38,668 bases of DNA from a virus. Position 1 is the stretch's first letter, and each line of letters starts with the position of its first letter. The stretch lies in IMG/VR virus record IMGVR_UViG_3300032315_000218, positions 1 to 38,668 of that record; one strand, given 5' to 3'. This document shows, piece after piece, positions 1 through 9,223 of the stretch. The notes beneath the pieces are model-generated. The model was not told where the DNA came from. It did no database searches and saw nothing but the letters and a program-made list of their open reading frames with translations. The position numbers and the translations under genes are program-made.

Positions 1-438
1 AAGTGGAAAGATGACATCCACAACCTAGTTACTACCGTAGGTAAGAACCTAACGATGGACACCATCCTTGGCAACTCTGCCGCTGGCGCTGTTGTTATGG
101 GTTTAAAAGGCGTTGGTACTGCTGCAGTGGGTGATACTCAAGCAAGCCACGCTACATGGAACGAAGTTGGTGGCACTAATGCCCCTACCTACACAGGCAA
201 CCGTCCGACTCCAGTATTCTCTGCTGCTTCTGGTGGTGCTAAGACTACTTCTAGCGCAGTTGTGTTTGCAATGACAGGCTCTGGCACAGTTGCTGGCTGC
301 TTTATTAACATTGGCGGCTCGGCTACTAAAGACTCTACTACTGGTACTTTGTTCTCTGCTGGTGACTTTACTGCCGGTTCCAAGACTGTAACTTCTGGCG
401 ACACATTATCTGTAACGTACACCGCAACAGCTGCTTAA
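1..438 (+). CDS. Virion protein, C-terminal part (cut by window edge)
   Basis: The frame is open from base 1, with KWKDDIHNLVTTVGKN preceding the first ATG at 55, so the true start lies left of the window. I recognise this pattern (a KW-D-HNLVTTVGKN segment followed by a small beta-rich Gly/Thr/Ala domain ending in SGDTLSVTYT) from proteins that recur in tailed phages near capsid or tail-fibre genes. No biochemical role is known to me. The composition fits a surface beta-sandwich decoration or fibre-associated protein. It precedes the fibre gene by 13 bases in the same orientation, so the two are probably co-transcribed. The virion role is inferred from family memory and context. Confidence 0.75.
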   Translation, partial: KWKDDIHNLVTTVGKNLTMDTILGNSAAGAVVMGLKGVGTAAVGDTQASHATWNEVGGTNAPTYTGNRPTPVFSAASGGAKTTSSAVVFAMTGSGTVAGCFINIGGSATKDSTTGTLFSAGDFTAGSKTVTSGDTLSVTYTATAA

Positions 439-451
439 TTAGGGGTTTACT

Positions 452-2995
452 ATGGCGCTAGTCATAAATGATCGGGTAAGAGAAACTACGACTGTCACCG
501 GTACTAACGATGCTACTTTACTAGGAGCTGTTACCGGCTTTCAGGCATTCTCTGTTATTGGTAACGGCAACACCACTTACTACACCATTTCAGATCAATC
601 TGGCGGTAACTGGGAAGTGGGAATTGGCACGTATAGTTCTATTGGTCCTACACTTGCTCGTACTACAGTTTTATCGTCTTCTGCTGGCGGTAGTAAAGTT
701 AGCTTTCCTGCTGGTACTAAAGATGTGTTTGTTACTTATCCATCTGAGAAGTCCGTTAATTTAGATGAGTCAGATTATGTAATTGCTGGTGGATCCTCTA
801 ATATTGGACTAAATGGCAATCTGACTTTTAACGGTTCTGCAAGACGAATTATTGGTGATTGGTCTAATGCTACCGTTACTAATAGACCTGCGTTTCAAAC
901 TAGCACGACAAATGGCGCAACTTCTATATTTGCACTTCCAAATGGAACAGGTGTTTTAAGCCAATGGATTGCTTCAAATAACTCCGACCCTACAAATGCT
1001 GGGGTTACACGACTTTATGTGAACAATACTGAAAGCCGTTTAGAAGCTGGAATTACAGGAACTGGTACTTATTTACCGCTTACATTTCACACAAATGGTA
1101 CAGAAAAACTGCGGATTGCTGCTGACGCAGCAGGCACTTATACTTTTGGCGGTACTGGCCCTAGAATTACTGGAGATTTTACTACTACAGCTCGTGTAAT
1201 TTTTCAAACAAATTCAACAAATGGCGGCACTACTTTATTAGCTATACCTAATGGTGCAAGCAATACAGCTCAGTTACAGGTTCAAAATAGCTCATCTGAT
1301 TTAGTAAATTATTCTTATGGTTTATTTCGAGTAGATGCTACTACAGTCCAAGTTCGCTCTGATATTGCTGGTACAGGAACATATTTGCCAACAACATTTT
1401 GGACAGGTGGCAGCGAGAGAATACGAATTAATACAAGCGGTGCTTTATTAATAGGAACAACAGTTTCTCCAGCAAGTGGCGCAGTAGAGCAAGTAATTAC
1501 AGGCGGAACATCTAATTACTTAGAATTTATTAGCACTAGTGGTGGCGGTGGAATAATCGGAAACCTTGGCTCAAGTCTAACTTTCTTTACTCTTACTGGT
1601 TCAATAGGCTCTGAAGTATATACAGAACGAATGCGCATTGACGGCAATGGTCTTGTTGGTATTGGTTTAAATCCATCAGGAACTACAGTAAGACTACAAG
1701 TATCTACAGATGCTCTTATTTCAGGCCTTACTGTCGGTAAAGGTGCTGCTGCTGTTGCTACAAATACGGCTTTTGGTGTTAGTGCTATGGCATCCGTAAC
1801 TACTTCGGCAACTAGTACAGCTATTGGCTATGAAGCCCTGTTTACGCAAAGCACTGGTAATCAAAACACGGCAGTTGGATTTTCTGCTTTAAGAGCTAAT
1901 ACGACTGGATTTAATACAGCAGTAGGTTCTCAAGCATTACGGGACAACACAACTGGTGGAAACAATACTGCCGTAGGAACAACTGCTTTAGCCACAAATA
2001 CAACTGGTGCAAGTAATACCGCGGTGGGATTTTCCGCTCTAACTGTAAACACCGCATCTAATAACACTGCTTTGGGCGCTTCTGCTTTAGCGGCAAATAC
2101 AACTGGCACAACCAATACTGCCGTAGGTGCAGGTGCTTTAGCAACAAATATAACAGGTGCAAGTAATACCGCAGTGGGGTTTAACGCTCTAAATGCAAAC
2201 ACCGCAACTAATAACACTGCTTTTGGTGCTTCTGCTTTAGCGGCAAATACTTCAGGAGTAGACAACAACGCTTTTGGTGCTTCTTCTTTAGCAACAAATA
2301 CAACAGGTAGCTATAACGTTGCAATGGGTCAGGCAACCCTTACATCTTTAACTACCGCTGTAGGTAATGTAGCAATGGGCTATGCTACTATGAATGGCAT
2401 TACTACTGGAAACTATAATGTTGGTATTGGTTATGGTTGCTTAACTGGAATTACTAACACTTCTGGGAATATTGGTATTGGTCAAGGTGCTGGTGGTGGT
2501 CTAACTACAGGTAGTTTTAACATCTATATTGGTTACGGTTCTACAGCATCATCTTCTGCCGCTTCTCAAGAGTTGGTTCTTTCGCCTAATCCAAACATTA
2601 CTGGTAAGGGAAATAACACTGGATTTATTAACGTTGGCGCTGCTGGTTCAGTTTATCAGGGTAATAACAGCGCTTCTTGGGCTACTACTTCTGACATTCG
2701 TATTAAAGAAAATGTAACTGACGTTGCAAGTGGTCTAGATATTATTACAGCCCTGCGACCAGTACAGTTTGATTACATTTTGACTGGTCAGCACGATACT
2801 GGCTTTATTGCACAAGAGTATCAAAAAGTATTGCCAGATCAAGTAACTACCCATACAGCTACAGGAAAAGAAGTTGCCTTAACTGGTGGTGAAGACTTAT
2901 TGGCAATTAACCAAAATCTAGTACCATACTTGGTAAAAGCAATTCAAGAGTTAAAAGAAGAAGTAGATTCTCTTAAAAAACAACTAGGAAAATAA
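452..2995 (+). CDS. Tail fibre/tailspike with C-terminal S74 self-cleaving chaperone
   Basis: The 847-residue product is a trimeric receptor-binding fibre candidate. The N-terminus (about residues 1-105) resembles virion-anchoring domains of phage fibres. The middle is Gly/Thr/Ser/Asn-rich with many NTAVG-x-x-AL units (about residues 430-620), typical of beta-helical or head-domain-like trimeric shafts. The C-terminus carries the intramolecular chaperone (peptidase S74) signature SDIRIKEN starting at Ser747, followed by FDYILTG, a GFIAQE segment and a final predicted coiled coil (VKAIQELKEEVDSLKKQLGK). In this family the chaperone directs trimerisation and then cleaves itself off just before that Ser. 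The start at 452 has an AGGGG ribosome site. The S74 domain is clear; the receptor is unknown. Confidence 0.9.
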   Translation: MALVINDRVRETTTVTGTNDATLLGAVTGFQAFSVIGNGNTTYYTISDQSGGNWEVGIGTYSSIGPTLARTTVLSSSAGGSKVSFPAGTKDVFVTYPSEKSVNLDESDYVIAGGSSNIGLNGNLTFNGSARRIIGDWSNATVTNRPAFQTSTTNGATSIFALPNGTGVLSQWIASNNSDPTNAGVTRLYVNNTESRLEAGITGTGTYLPLTFHTNGTEKLRIAADAAGTYTFGGTGPRITGDFTTTARVIFQTNSTNGGTTLLAIPNGASNTAQLQVQNSSSDLVNYSYGLFRVDATTVQVRSDIAGTGTYLPTTFWTGGSERIRINTSGALLIGTTVSPASGAVEQVITGGTSNYLEFISTSGGGGIIGNLGSSLTFFTLTGSIGSEVYTERMRIDGNGLVGIGLNPSGTTVRLQVSTDALISGLTVGKGAAAVATNTAFGVSAMASVTTSATSTAIGYEALFTQSTGNQNTAVGFSALRANTTGFNTAVGSQALRDNTTGGNNTAVGTTALATNTTGASNTAVGFSALTVNTASNNTALGASALAANTTGTTNTAVGAGALATNITGASNTAVGFNALNANTATNNTAFGASALAANTSGVDNNAFGASSLATNTTGSYNVAMGQATLTSLTTAVGNVAMGYATMNGITTGNYNVGIGYGCLTGITNTSGNIGIGQGAGGGLTTGSFNIYIGYGSTASSSAASQELVLSPNPNITGKGNNTGFINVGAAGSVYQGNNSASWATTSDIRIKENVTDVASGLDIITALRPVQFDYILTGQHDTGFIAQEYQKVLPDQVTTHTATGKEVALTGGEDLLAINQNLVPYLVKAIQELKEEVDSLKKQLGK
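1981..2280 (+). repeat. Two 150-base imperfect tandem repeats inside the fibre gene
   Basis: Bases 1981-2130 and 2131-2280 align with an exact 150-base period (for example AAGTAATACCGC at 2011 and 2161, and GCTTCTGCTTTAGCGGCAAA at 2079 and 2229). A third copy decays after 2281. Each 150-base unit holds several NTAxGxxAL protein motifs, so the shaft has grown by duplicating a block of motifs, presumably changing fibre length. Confidence 0.8.
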
Positions 2996-2997
2996 TT

Positions 2998-3369
2998 ATG
3001 ACAACATATACATGGTCAGTAAACAATATGTTTACAGTTAACACACCAAACCCAGACTACGTAACAAATGTAATTTGGACTTTAACTGGAGTTGACGGAC
3101 AAGCTACTGCATATATTGGTGGCAATACTCGGTTTGATTCTTCTGTGCAACCCGCCAGCTTTATACCATACGACCAGCTTACACAAGAAATCGTACTAGG
3201 TTGGGTACAAGACGCACTGGGAGAGCAAGGCATCTCTAACTACCAGGATTGCGTACAAGGTCAAATTGACTCTATTTTAAACCCACCTGTTAGTCCACAG
3301 AACACACCACTGCCTTGGGCTACTTTAATTGCTCCAGCAGCGCCAATTATGAACGAACTGCAACCGTAA
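2998..3369 (+). CDS. Small tail-region protein, DUF7936-like
   Basis: The 123-residue product begins MTTYTWSVNNMFTVN and contains TLTGVDGQATAYIGG, a pattern I associate with a small family found next to phage fibre genes (DUF7936-like; the family name is from memory and not verified). Pro-rich C-terminus, no membrane segment. It starts two bases after the fibre stop codon, with a weak GGAAAA ribosome site, suggesting translational coupling. It may be a fibre accessory or assembly protein; that role is inferred only from position. Confidence 0.65.
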   Translation: MTTYTWSVNNMFTVNTPNPDYVTNVIWTLTGVDGQATAYIGGNTRFDSSVQPASFIPYDQLTQEIVLGWVQDALGEQGISNYQDCVQGQIDSILNPPVSPQNTPLPWATLIAPAAPIMNELQP

Positions 3370-3380
3370 GTTTAGGGTAA

Positions 3381-3402
3381 GCCGGCAGCCCCCTTTGCTG
3401 GC
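3381..3402 (+). other. Intergenic stem-loop
   Basis: GCCGGCA (3381-3387) pairs with TGCTGGC (3396-3402) over seven pairs including one G-T wobble, with an 8-base pyrimidine-rich loop. No T-run follows, so it is not a standard intrinsic terminator. It lies in the only sizeable gap of the fibre cluster and could limit read-through or protect an mRNA end. Confidence 0.4.
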
Positions 3403-3419
3403 GTATTTAGGAGAACGAC

Positions 3420-3650
3420 ATGGGCGAAAAACAAGCGAAACCCATTACGATTGATGGTATTGAGTATGATGCAAACGACTTTACAGAAGAGCAGACTTTG
3501 CTTACAAATCATTGTTTAGACCTTGACCGTAAACTTGCATCTACGCAGTTTCAAGCACAGCAGTTACAAGTAGGGAAAGACGCATTTTTAAAAATGCTGA
3601 AAGACTCCCTGGCTAAACCAAAAGCTGAAGTTGTAGAAACCGTGCAATAA
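3420..3650 (+). CDS. Small coiled-coil phage protein, DUF6447-like
   Basis: The 76-residue product has an N-terminal ITIDGIEYDANDFTEEQ strand-turn-helix and a following amphipathic helix (KLASTQFQAQQLQVGKDAF). The TIDG-x-EYD opening followed by a Gln-rich helix resembles the DUF6447 family common in phage tail regions (assignment from memory). A strong AGGAG precedes the start by five bases. Function unknown; an assembly or scaffolding partner for the neighbouring tail proteins is plausible. Confidence 0.7.
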   Translation: MGEKQAKPITIDGIEYDANDFTEEQTLLTNHCLDLDRKLASTQFQAQQLQVGKDAFLKMLKDSLAKPKAEVVETVQ

Positions 3651-4655
3651 ATGTTACTTGGATTCGATGCCTTTGCCCAAACTCCATTTGCAGCTTTAGG
3701 GTATGCAGAAGGTGTCGTTTCCGAAACAATAGTACTAACAGAGTCGCAGAATGTTCAATTTGCTGCAGCTGTATCGCAAGTTGAAAGCCTAACTCTTACA
3801 GATACCCAGACTGTCACAGCGCAGTTCTCAGCAATCCAAGCTGAAAGTATGACCTTAACGGACGCCCAAACAGGCAACGTTAACTACTCTGTTGTTACCG
3901 AAGAGGACGTCACTTTAGTTGACAGTCAAAACGTCACAGCTCAATTCGTAAGCGCGCAGCAAGAGACATTAACCTTAACGGACGTACAAAACTCTCAATT
4001 TGCCTTTGTTGGTAATGTAGCTGAGACAATGACGCTGGTTGATGCCCAGACAGGTAATGTGGCGTTTCCGGTTGCTGTTCTTGAAAACCTGACTATAACC
4101 AGCACAGAAGCAGCAACTGCTCAGTTTTTGGGCAGTACCAGTGAAAGCATAACCCTTACCGACCTGCAGAATGTCACCGCTATTTTTGTTGGCGCTACTT
4201 CAGAGAGTATGACGCTAACTGACTCACAACAAGGATTCTTCCAGTTTTTTGGGGATGTTAGCGAGACTTTAACCGTCACCGACAGTCAAAACGTATTGGT
4301 AGCCTTTGTTGGTAATGTGGCTGAACAGATTTCTTTATTGGATTCCCAGGCTGCTCAGGCGGCATTTATTGGCTCGGTGCTGGAATTATTATCAATAACA
4401 GACTCCCAATGTCCGTTTGGTTGGTTTAAAATCAACGATAACCAAGTCCCAGACTGGGGCATAGTCACTATCAATGTTAATGAAGTAGCAGCATATGGCG
4501 CGTTTACATTTGGTGGTGTGCCGTTTGCTGGCAGTTTAAATGTATCTGGGCAAAGTAATAATACGTTGCCCGATTCGCAAACACCAAACTGGTCGGATGT
4601 TGATGATGCGACAAGTACAAGCTGGACCGATATTGACTCAAACCAAAATTGTTAA
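3651..4655 (+). CDS. Repeat-built virion protein (12 x 20 residues)
   Basis: The 334-residue product has a 24-residue lead, then twelve consecutive 20-residue units of the form E-[ST]-[LM]-T-L-T-D-x-Q-x-x-x-A-x-F-x-x-x-x-x (residues 25-264), then a distinct C-terminal domain with TFGGVPFAG and a Trp/Asp-rich tail. Alternating hydrophobic and Thr positions suggest one beta-strand pair per unit, as in a solenoid or shaft. The start codon directly follows the previous stop (TAAATG) and has no Shine-Dalgarno of its own, so translation is probably coupled. A fibre shaft or host-adhesion protein is inferred from repeats and position; no enzymatic motif is visible. Confidence 0.75.
   Translation: MLLGFDAFAQTPFAALGYAEGVVSETIVLTESQNVQFAAAVSQVESLTLTDTQTVTAQFSAIQAESMTLTDAQTGNVNYSVVTEEDVTLVDSQNVTAQFVSAQQETLTLTDVQNSQFAFVGNVAETMTLVDAQTGNVAFPVAVLENLTITSTEAATAQFLGSTSESITLTDLQNVTAIFVGATSESMTLTDSQQGFFQFFGDVSETLTVTDSQNVLVAFVGNVAEQISLLDSQAAQAAFIGSVLELLSITDSQCPFGWFKINDNQVPDWGIVTINVNEVAAYGAFTFGGVPFAGSLNVSGQSNNTLPDSQTPNWSDVDDATSTSWTDIDSNQNC
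3723..4442 (+). repeat. Twelve 60-base coding repeats
   Basis: The region encodes twelve 20-residue units without insertions or deletions. The units have diverged at DNA level but keep the E-x-x-T-L-T-D-x-Q core. This is a candidate region for copy-number change by slippage or recombination. Confidence 0.8.
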
Positions 4656-4664
4656 GGAATAACC

Positions 4665-6074
4665 ATGGCAAGTACATTTTCCCCAACCCTACGCTTAGAG
4701 TTAATCGGCGATGGAGACCAGTCCGGTATCTGGGGCCAGACTACCAATAACAACCTTGGCGGCCTATTAGAGCAGGCAATAACAGGTGTTATTACAATTA
4801 GCATGGTAGATGCGAACTACACCATGTCCAACTTTAACGGTGTGGTAGACGAGGCTCGGAACCAAGTTTTAGTCCTAACCGGCGCCCTATCTCAGCAGCG
4901 CAACCTGATTGCCCCCTTAGTTGAAAAGACCTATACCATTCGTAACACGACTACTGGCGGCTTTGGTGTGCAGATTATTGGCTCATCGGGTACTGGCGTG
5001 GTAATCCCAAATGGCACAACAGCTTCTGTTTTTTGTGATGGCACTAACTTTTTTCCATCTACAACAGGATCCCTTGGCAATCAAGTTATCAACGGAAATC
5101 TATCTGTTACTGGAACAACATCTTTAACAGGTGCTTTAACTGCTTCTACCGCTACATTCTCTGGTTCTATTTCTTCTGTAAGCCCAACCTTTACAGGCAC
5201 ACCGACAGCGCCGACAGCTGTTGCCGGAACTAACACAACTCAGATTGCAACCACGGCTTTTGTACAGGGCATAGCGGGTACTTTGGGTACGATGTCTACT
5301 CAGAACGCTAACGCCGTAGCTATTACGGGCGGTTCAATAAACGGTACAACAATTGGAGCGAGTACAGCGGCAAGCATAGCTGGAACAACAGGTAACTTTA
5401 GTGGTAACTTAGCTTCACTAGGTAGCGTATCAGGCGCTACAGGTATCTTTGGTGCGGTATCAGGCACAACTATTACAGCGTCTACTCAGTTTACCGGCCC
5501 TGGTACTGGACTTACTGGTACTGCAGCCTCCTTAACTGTTGGCGCTGCTACTAGTGCTACTAGTGCTACTACGGTAACAACCACAGTCGCAAGCGGCGCA
5601 ACAGGAACAACGCAAGCAGTTGGAACAAATAACACGACTATTGCTACTACAGCTTTTGTCCGGTCAATTATTCCTGCTGGCGTAATATTAATGTGGTCAG
5701 GCTCGATTGCCTCAATTCCAAGTGGATGGGTCTTGTGTGATGGCGGCAGCGGCACTCCCGATTTACGTAATCGGTTTATTGTAGGTGCTGGGTCAACTTA
5801 TGCAGTAAATGCAACTGGCGGTACCGCGGATGCTATTGTTGTTAGCCACACCCATACTGCTACTTCTACTGTTACTGATCCAGGACACTTTCACGCAGAT
5901 GGTTTTATTTTTGGCAGCACTGCTTTTTCTGGCCCAGGTATTAATGCCCCAGGAAATACATCAACTGCTTTTACAGGTATTACTGTTGGAACTACTGTGG
6001 ACGCTACTGGATCATCTGGTACAAACGCCAATCTGCCACCGTACTATGCGCTTGCGTACATTATGAAGACGTAA
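4665..6074 (+). CDS. Tail fibre with phage collar domain
   Basis: The 469-residue product opens with TLRLELIGDGDQSGIWGQTT, a common phage fibre N-terminus. The middle is Thr/Ala/Gly-rich with fibre units such as TFTGTPTAPTAV and TQIATTAFVQ (the latter occurs twice). The C-terminus (from about residue 335) is a tail-collar-type domain: PAGVILMWSG, IPSGWVLCDG, TPDLRNRFIVG, paired His-rich segment SHTHTATS, and NLPPYYALAYIMKT. Collar domains sit at fibre tips, often metal-bound, in receptor-binding proteins. Start chosen at 4665 with AAGGA upstream. It is a second fibre, distinct from the S74 fibre, so the phage appears to carry at least two receptor-binding modules. Confidence 0.9.
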   Translation: MASTFSPTLRLELIGDGDQSGIWGQTTNNNLGGLLEQAITGVITISMVDANYTMSNFNGVVDEARNQVLVLTGALSQQRNLIAPLVEKTYTIRNTTTGGFGVQIIGSSGTGVVIPNGTTASVFCDGTNFFPSTTGSLGNQVINGNLSVTGTTSLTGALTASTATFSGSISSVSPTFTGTPTAPTAVAGTNTTQIATTAFVQGIAGTLGTMSTQNANAVAITGGSINGTTIGASTAASIAGTTGNFSGNLASLGSVSGATGIFGAVSGTTITASTQFTGPGTGLTGTAASLTVGAATSATSATTVTTTVASGATGTTQAVGTNNTTIATTAFVRSIIPAGVILMWSGSIASIPSGWVLCDGGSGTPDLRNRFIVGAGSTYAVNATGGTADAIVVSHTHTATSTVTDPGHFHADGFIFGSTAFSGPGINAPGNTSTAFTGITVGTTVDATGSSGTNANLPPYYALAYIMKT

Positions 6075-6084
6075 GGAGAAAGTT

Positions 6085-6504
6085 ATGTTCGGTATAGATA
6101 CCATCCTAAATGTTGGAATGAAACTGGTTGATAAGTTCTTTCCAGACCCAGAGCAAAAGGCTAAGGCTCAGCTAGAGCTATTACAGATGCAACAAAATGG
6201 TGAGTTAGCCCAGATCAATGCCGATATTGCAGAGCAACAAGAACTGACTAAGCGCCAACAAGCGGATATGGCTAGTGATAGCTGGCTGTCTAAAAACATT
6301 CGCCCAATGACGTTGATTGCTATTTTGGCTGGGTATTTTACTTTTGCCATGATGTCTGCGTTTGATATGGATACTAATAAAGCCTATGTAGAGTTGCTTG
6401 GGCAGTGGGGTATGCTTATTATGAGTTTTTACTTTGGTGGTCGCACTTTAGAAAAAATTGTTGATATGCGCACTAAAGAAAAAGAATTTAAAGATGCAAA
6501 GTAA
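6085..6504 (+). CDS. Holin (3TM / GTA-type holin family)
   Basis: The 139-residue product has a charged, Gln-rich N-terminal helix (QLELLQMQQNGELAQINADI), then DSWLSKNIRPMT followed by hydrophobic segments at about 75-93 and 104-119, and a charged tail. This layout and the SKNIRP-x-T motif match the holin family also found in gene transfer agents. Holins open the inner membrane at the end of infection and let the endolysin reach peptidoglycan. The gene has a strong AAGGAG and overlaps the endolysin start by 11 bases, the usual lysis-cassette layout. Confidence 0.85.
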   Translation: MFGIDTILNVGMKLVDKFFPDPEQKAKAQLELLQMQQNGELAQINADIAEQQELTKRQQADMASDSWLSKNIRPMTLIAILAGYFTFAMMSAFDMDTNKAYVELLGQWGMLIMSFYFGGRTLEKIVDMRTKEKEFKDAK

Positions 6505-7012
6505 CTTTGAGAAGTGCCTAGCTAAGATGCTTGCTCACGAGGGAGGCTACGTTCACCACGAAAAAGATCCTGGAGGAATGACTAACCTTGGAGTAACTAA
6601 ACGGGTATGGGAAGAATGGGTAGGACACTTCGTATCTGAAAAAGAGATGCGTAAACTGACTCCCTTAATGGTTGCACCTTTGTACAAAAGGAAATATTGG
6701 GATGCTTGCAGAGCTGATGAGCTTTTATCTGGTGTTGACTATTGCGTTTTTGATGTCGCTGTTAACTCAGGTCCCGGGCGAGCCATTAAGTTTTTGCAGT
6801 CGTGTGTTGGCGCTACTCCTGATGGGGGTTTCGGTAGCATTACTCTTGCACTAGTTAAGAAAGCCGAGGAAGACCCAGTTAGACTAGTAGAACTGTATTG
6901 CGCTAAACGGCTAGAGTTCTTACAATCACTAAAGACCTTTGAAACCTTCGGTAAGGGCTGGTCTAGGCGTGTTGCCGAGGTCAAAGAAGAAGCACTAAAA
7001 ATGTTAGGGTAA
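6494..7012 (+). CDS. Endolysin, GH108 lysozyme-like muramidase
   Basis: The 172-residue product contains the glycoside hydrolase 108 signature LAHEGGYVHHEKDPGGMTNL near the N-terminus, with probable catalytic Glu16. The C-terminal half (KFLQSCVG, DGGFGS and later helices) matches the peptidoglycan-binding region normally fused in this family. It degrades cell-wall glycan at lysis. I chose ATG 6494: the in-frame ATG at 6458 would add 12 residues (MLICALKKKNLK) outside the family pattern, deep inside the holin gene. No signal peptide is visible, consistent with holin-dependent release. Confidence 0.9.
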   Translation: MQSNFEKCLAKMLAHEGGYVHHEKDPGGMTNLGVTKRVWEEWVGHFVSEKEMRKLTPLMVAPLYKRKYWDACRADELLSGVDYCVFDVAVNSGPGRAIKFLQSCVGATPDGGFGSITLALVKKAEEDPVRLVELYCAKRLEFLQSLKTFETFGKGWSRRVAEVKEEALKMLG

Positions 7013-7018
7013 ACCCGT

Positions 7019-9223
7019 ATGCCATTACAAAAGGTACAGTTTAGGCCAGGCCTTAACAGAGAAGGAACCGATTACAGTAACGAAGGTGGTTGGTTCGACT
7101 GTAACAAGGTGCGTTTTCGTTCTGGCTACCCTGAGAAGATTGGTGGCTGGATTCGCTTGTCTAATAGCACCTTTTTAGGTATAGCCCGTGCGCTGTGGAA
7201 CTGGGTTACTTTAAACGGCGCTAACTTACTTGGAGTAGGTACTAATCTTAAGTACTATATTGAGCAGGGGGGCGACTATAACGATATTACGCCTATTCGG
7301 GCTACGTTTACTTCTGCTTCTACGCCAACAACAAACAACATTATTAAGACGACTAACGGCTCAAATGTTATTACGATTGACTATGCTAACTACGGCGGCT
7401 TAACGGGTGACTTTGTAACAATCAGTGGCGCTACTGCAGTAGGTGGAATCCCTGCCACGGAGCTAAATGCAGAACATCAGATTACGTATGTAGACCTAGA
7501 TACCTTTACGTTTACCGTAGCCAGCAATGCAACCTCAACTGCCACTGGTGGCGGTACAGCTATTGTTATGGCTTTTCAGGTTAATACGGGGTTAGATGTT
7601 TTTATTACAGGTACAGGTTGGGGCGCAGGCACATGGCCTACTTATGTAAACAATACCTTAACAAACCCATTTACCGCTGCTGGTATTGGCGTCTCCGTCC
7701 TTACGGTGACTCAGGCTGCACATGGCTTAACTACTGGTGATTATGTTTACTTTGAAAGTATTTCTGCGGATCCATGTGGAATTAATAGATTAGTTCTCCA
7801 AAAGGCGTTTCCAGTTACCGTTACTAGCCCAAGCACCTACACAATATCTACTGTTATAGGTGGCAATACCTACCTAACTACCTCGACTGCGGCTTCTGGC
7901 GGTACTGTTGTGGTATCTATTCCTGTGGCTCCTGTGCGGGGTTGGGGCGCTTCAGCTGCTGTGGGTATTGGTCAGCAGTTACGCCTTTGGACAAACGATA
8001 ACTTTGGTGAAGACCTTCTTATTGCCCCTCGTGGCGGTTCTGTTTATTACTGGGATGCAAATACAGGCATTAGTGTACGGGCGCTTTTACTTAATACAGC
8101 CTCAACCAACGCTGGATTTGCTGGGCAGTTTGTACCGAACACAACCAACCAAATTATTGGCTCATCTATTCAGCGGTTTGCTGTTTGTTTTGGTGCCAAT
8201 CCTTATGATCCAATAAACGCTAATACTGTGTTTGACCCTCTTTTAGTTCGCTGGTCTGACCAAGAAAACCCATTTGACTGGGTACCTGCTGCAACAAACC
8301 AGTCTGGAGAGTACCGCTTAAATATCGGCTCGTTCATTATGTGCGCTAAATCTACCCGTCAAGAGATTCTGGTTTGGTCTGATGCGGCTATTTACTCCAT
8401 GCAGTATTTAGGGCCTCCTTATGTTTGGGGCTTCCAGTTATTGCAAGACAATATTACTATCATGTCGCCTAACGCCTCAGTTACAGTAAACAACGTGACT
8501 TACTGGATGGGCACAGATAAGTTCTTCTCGTACACAGGTCGTGTGGAAACCTTGCCTTGCTCACTCTGGCAGTTTGTCTTTGACGATATTAATAAAGATC
8601 AAGCGTTTCAAGTATTTGCTGGGTCAAATGAATCCTACAACGAGGTATGGTGGTTTTATTGCTCACAAGGCTCTAATACAGTCGACAAGTACATTATTTA
8701 CAACTACCTTGAGCGGGTATGGTCGTACGGCACAATGACTAGAACAGCTTGGCTGGACTCAGGTTTACGCCAGTTCCCAATGGCTGCCTATCCAGTAGGT
8801 AATAGGATTTTGTTCCACGAAGCCAACGTAGACGATGTATCAGGGTTAACCCCAGTACCAATTGAGGCGTATATCCAGTCTTCTGACTTTGACATTGGTG
8901 ATGGACATAACTTTGGTTTTGTATGGCGCATCCTGCCAGACATTACGTTTAACGGCTCGAATGTAAACCAGCCCTCAGTTACAATGACTTTGCGCCCACG
9001 GCAGAACTCAGGAACGCCTTACGGCACTGCAGACACCCCTCAAGTTCAAAGTGCGCAGAACTACACCAGCCGCAATACCTACGAGGTTCAAGAATTTGAT
9101 GGTCAGGTTTATACCCGCTTGCGGGCTCGTCAGATGAGCTTTCGGATTGCTTCTACTGGTTTAGGTGTAGCTTGGCAGCTAGGTAGCCCACGGATTGATA
9201 TTAGGCCAGACGGACGCAGATAA
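7019..9223 (+). CDS. Large virion protein (conserved podophage-type structural protein)
   Basis: The 734-residue product begins MPLQKVQFRPGLNREGTDYS followed by EGGWFDCNKVRFRSGYPEKI, a start I recognise from a conserved structural protein of environmental podophages. The rest is rich in beta-strand, Thr and aromatic residues, with WSDQENPFDWVPAATNQSG and QEILVWSDAAIYSMQYLG. The length and strand-rich content fit a tail-nozzle or packaged-DNA-stabilising protein forming part of the portal-proximal tail. Its exact position in the particle is not shown by sequence. It lies between the lysis genes and internal-protein genes and overlaps the next gene by one base (TAATG). Confidence 0.7.
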   Translation: MPLQKVQFRPGLNREGTDYSNEGGWFDCNKVRFRSGYPEKIGGWIRLSNSTFLGIARALWNWVTLNGANLLGVGTNLKYYIEQGGDYNDITPIRATFTSASTPTTNNIIKTTNGSNVITIDYANYGGLTGDFVTISGATAVGGIPATELNAEHQITYVDLDTFTFTVASNATSTATGGGTAIVMAFQVNTGLDVFITGTGWGAGTWPTYVNNTLTNPFTAAGIGVSVLTVTQAAHGLTTGDYVYFESISADPCGINRLVLQKAFPVTVTSPSTYTISTVIGGNTYLTTSTAASGGTVVVSIPVAPVRGWGASAAVGIGQQLRLWTNDNFGEDLLIAPRGGSVYYWDANTGISVRALLLNTASTNAGFAGQFVPNTTNQIIGSSIQRFAVCFGANPYDPINANTVFDPLLVRWSDQENPFDWVPAATNQSGEYRLNIGSFIMCAKSTRQEILVWSDAAIYSMQYLGPPYVWGFQLLQDNITIMSPNASVTVNNVTYWMGTDKFFSYTGRVETLPCSLWQFVFDDINKDQAFQVFAGSNESYNEVWWFYCSQGSNTVDKYIIYNYLERVWSYGTMTRTAWLDSGLRQFPMAAYPVGNRILFHEANVDDVSGLTPVPIEAYIQSSDFDIGDGHNFGFVWRILPDITFNGSNVNQPSVTMTLRPRQNSGTPYGTADTPQVQSAQNYTSRNTYEVQEFDGQVYTRLRARQMSFRIASTGLGVAWQLGSPRIDIRPDGRR

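Noticed and set aside
1930-2268. 112-residue open frame on the minus strand opposite the fibre repeats
   Set aside because: Antisense shadow of the repetitive shaft; its own repeats mirror the 150-base period and it has no ribosome site.
6458-6493. Upstream start for the endolysin
   Set aside because: Adds residues outside the GH108 pattern and lies deep in the holin gene.
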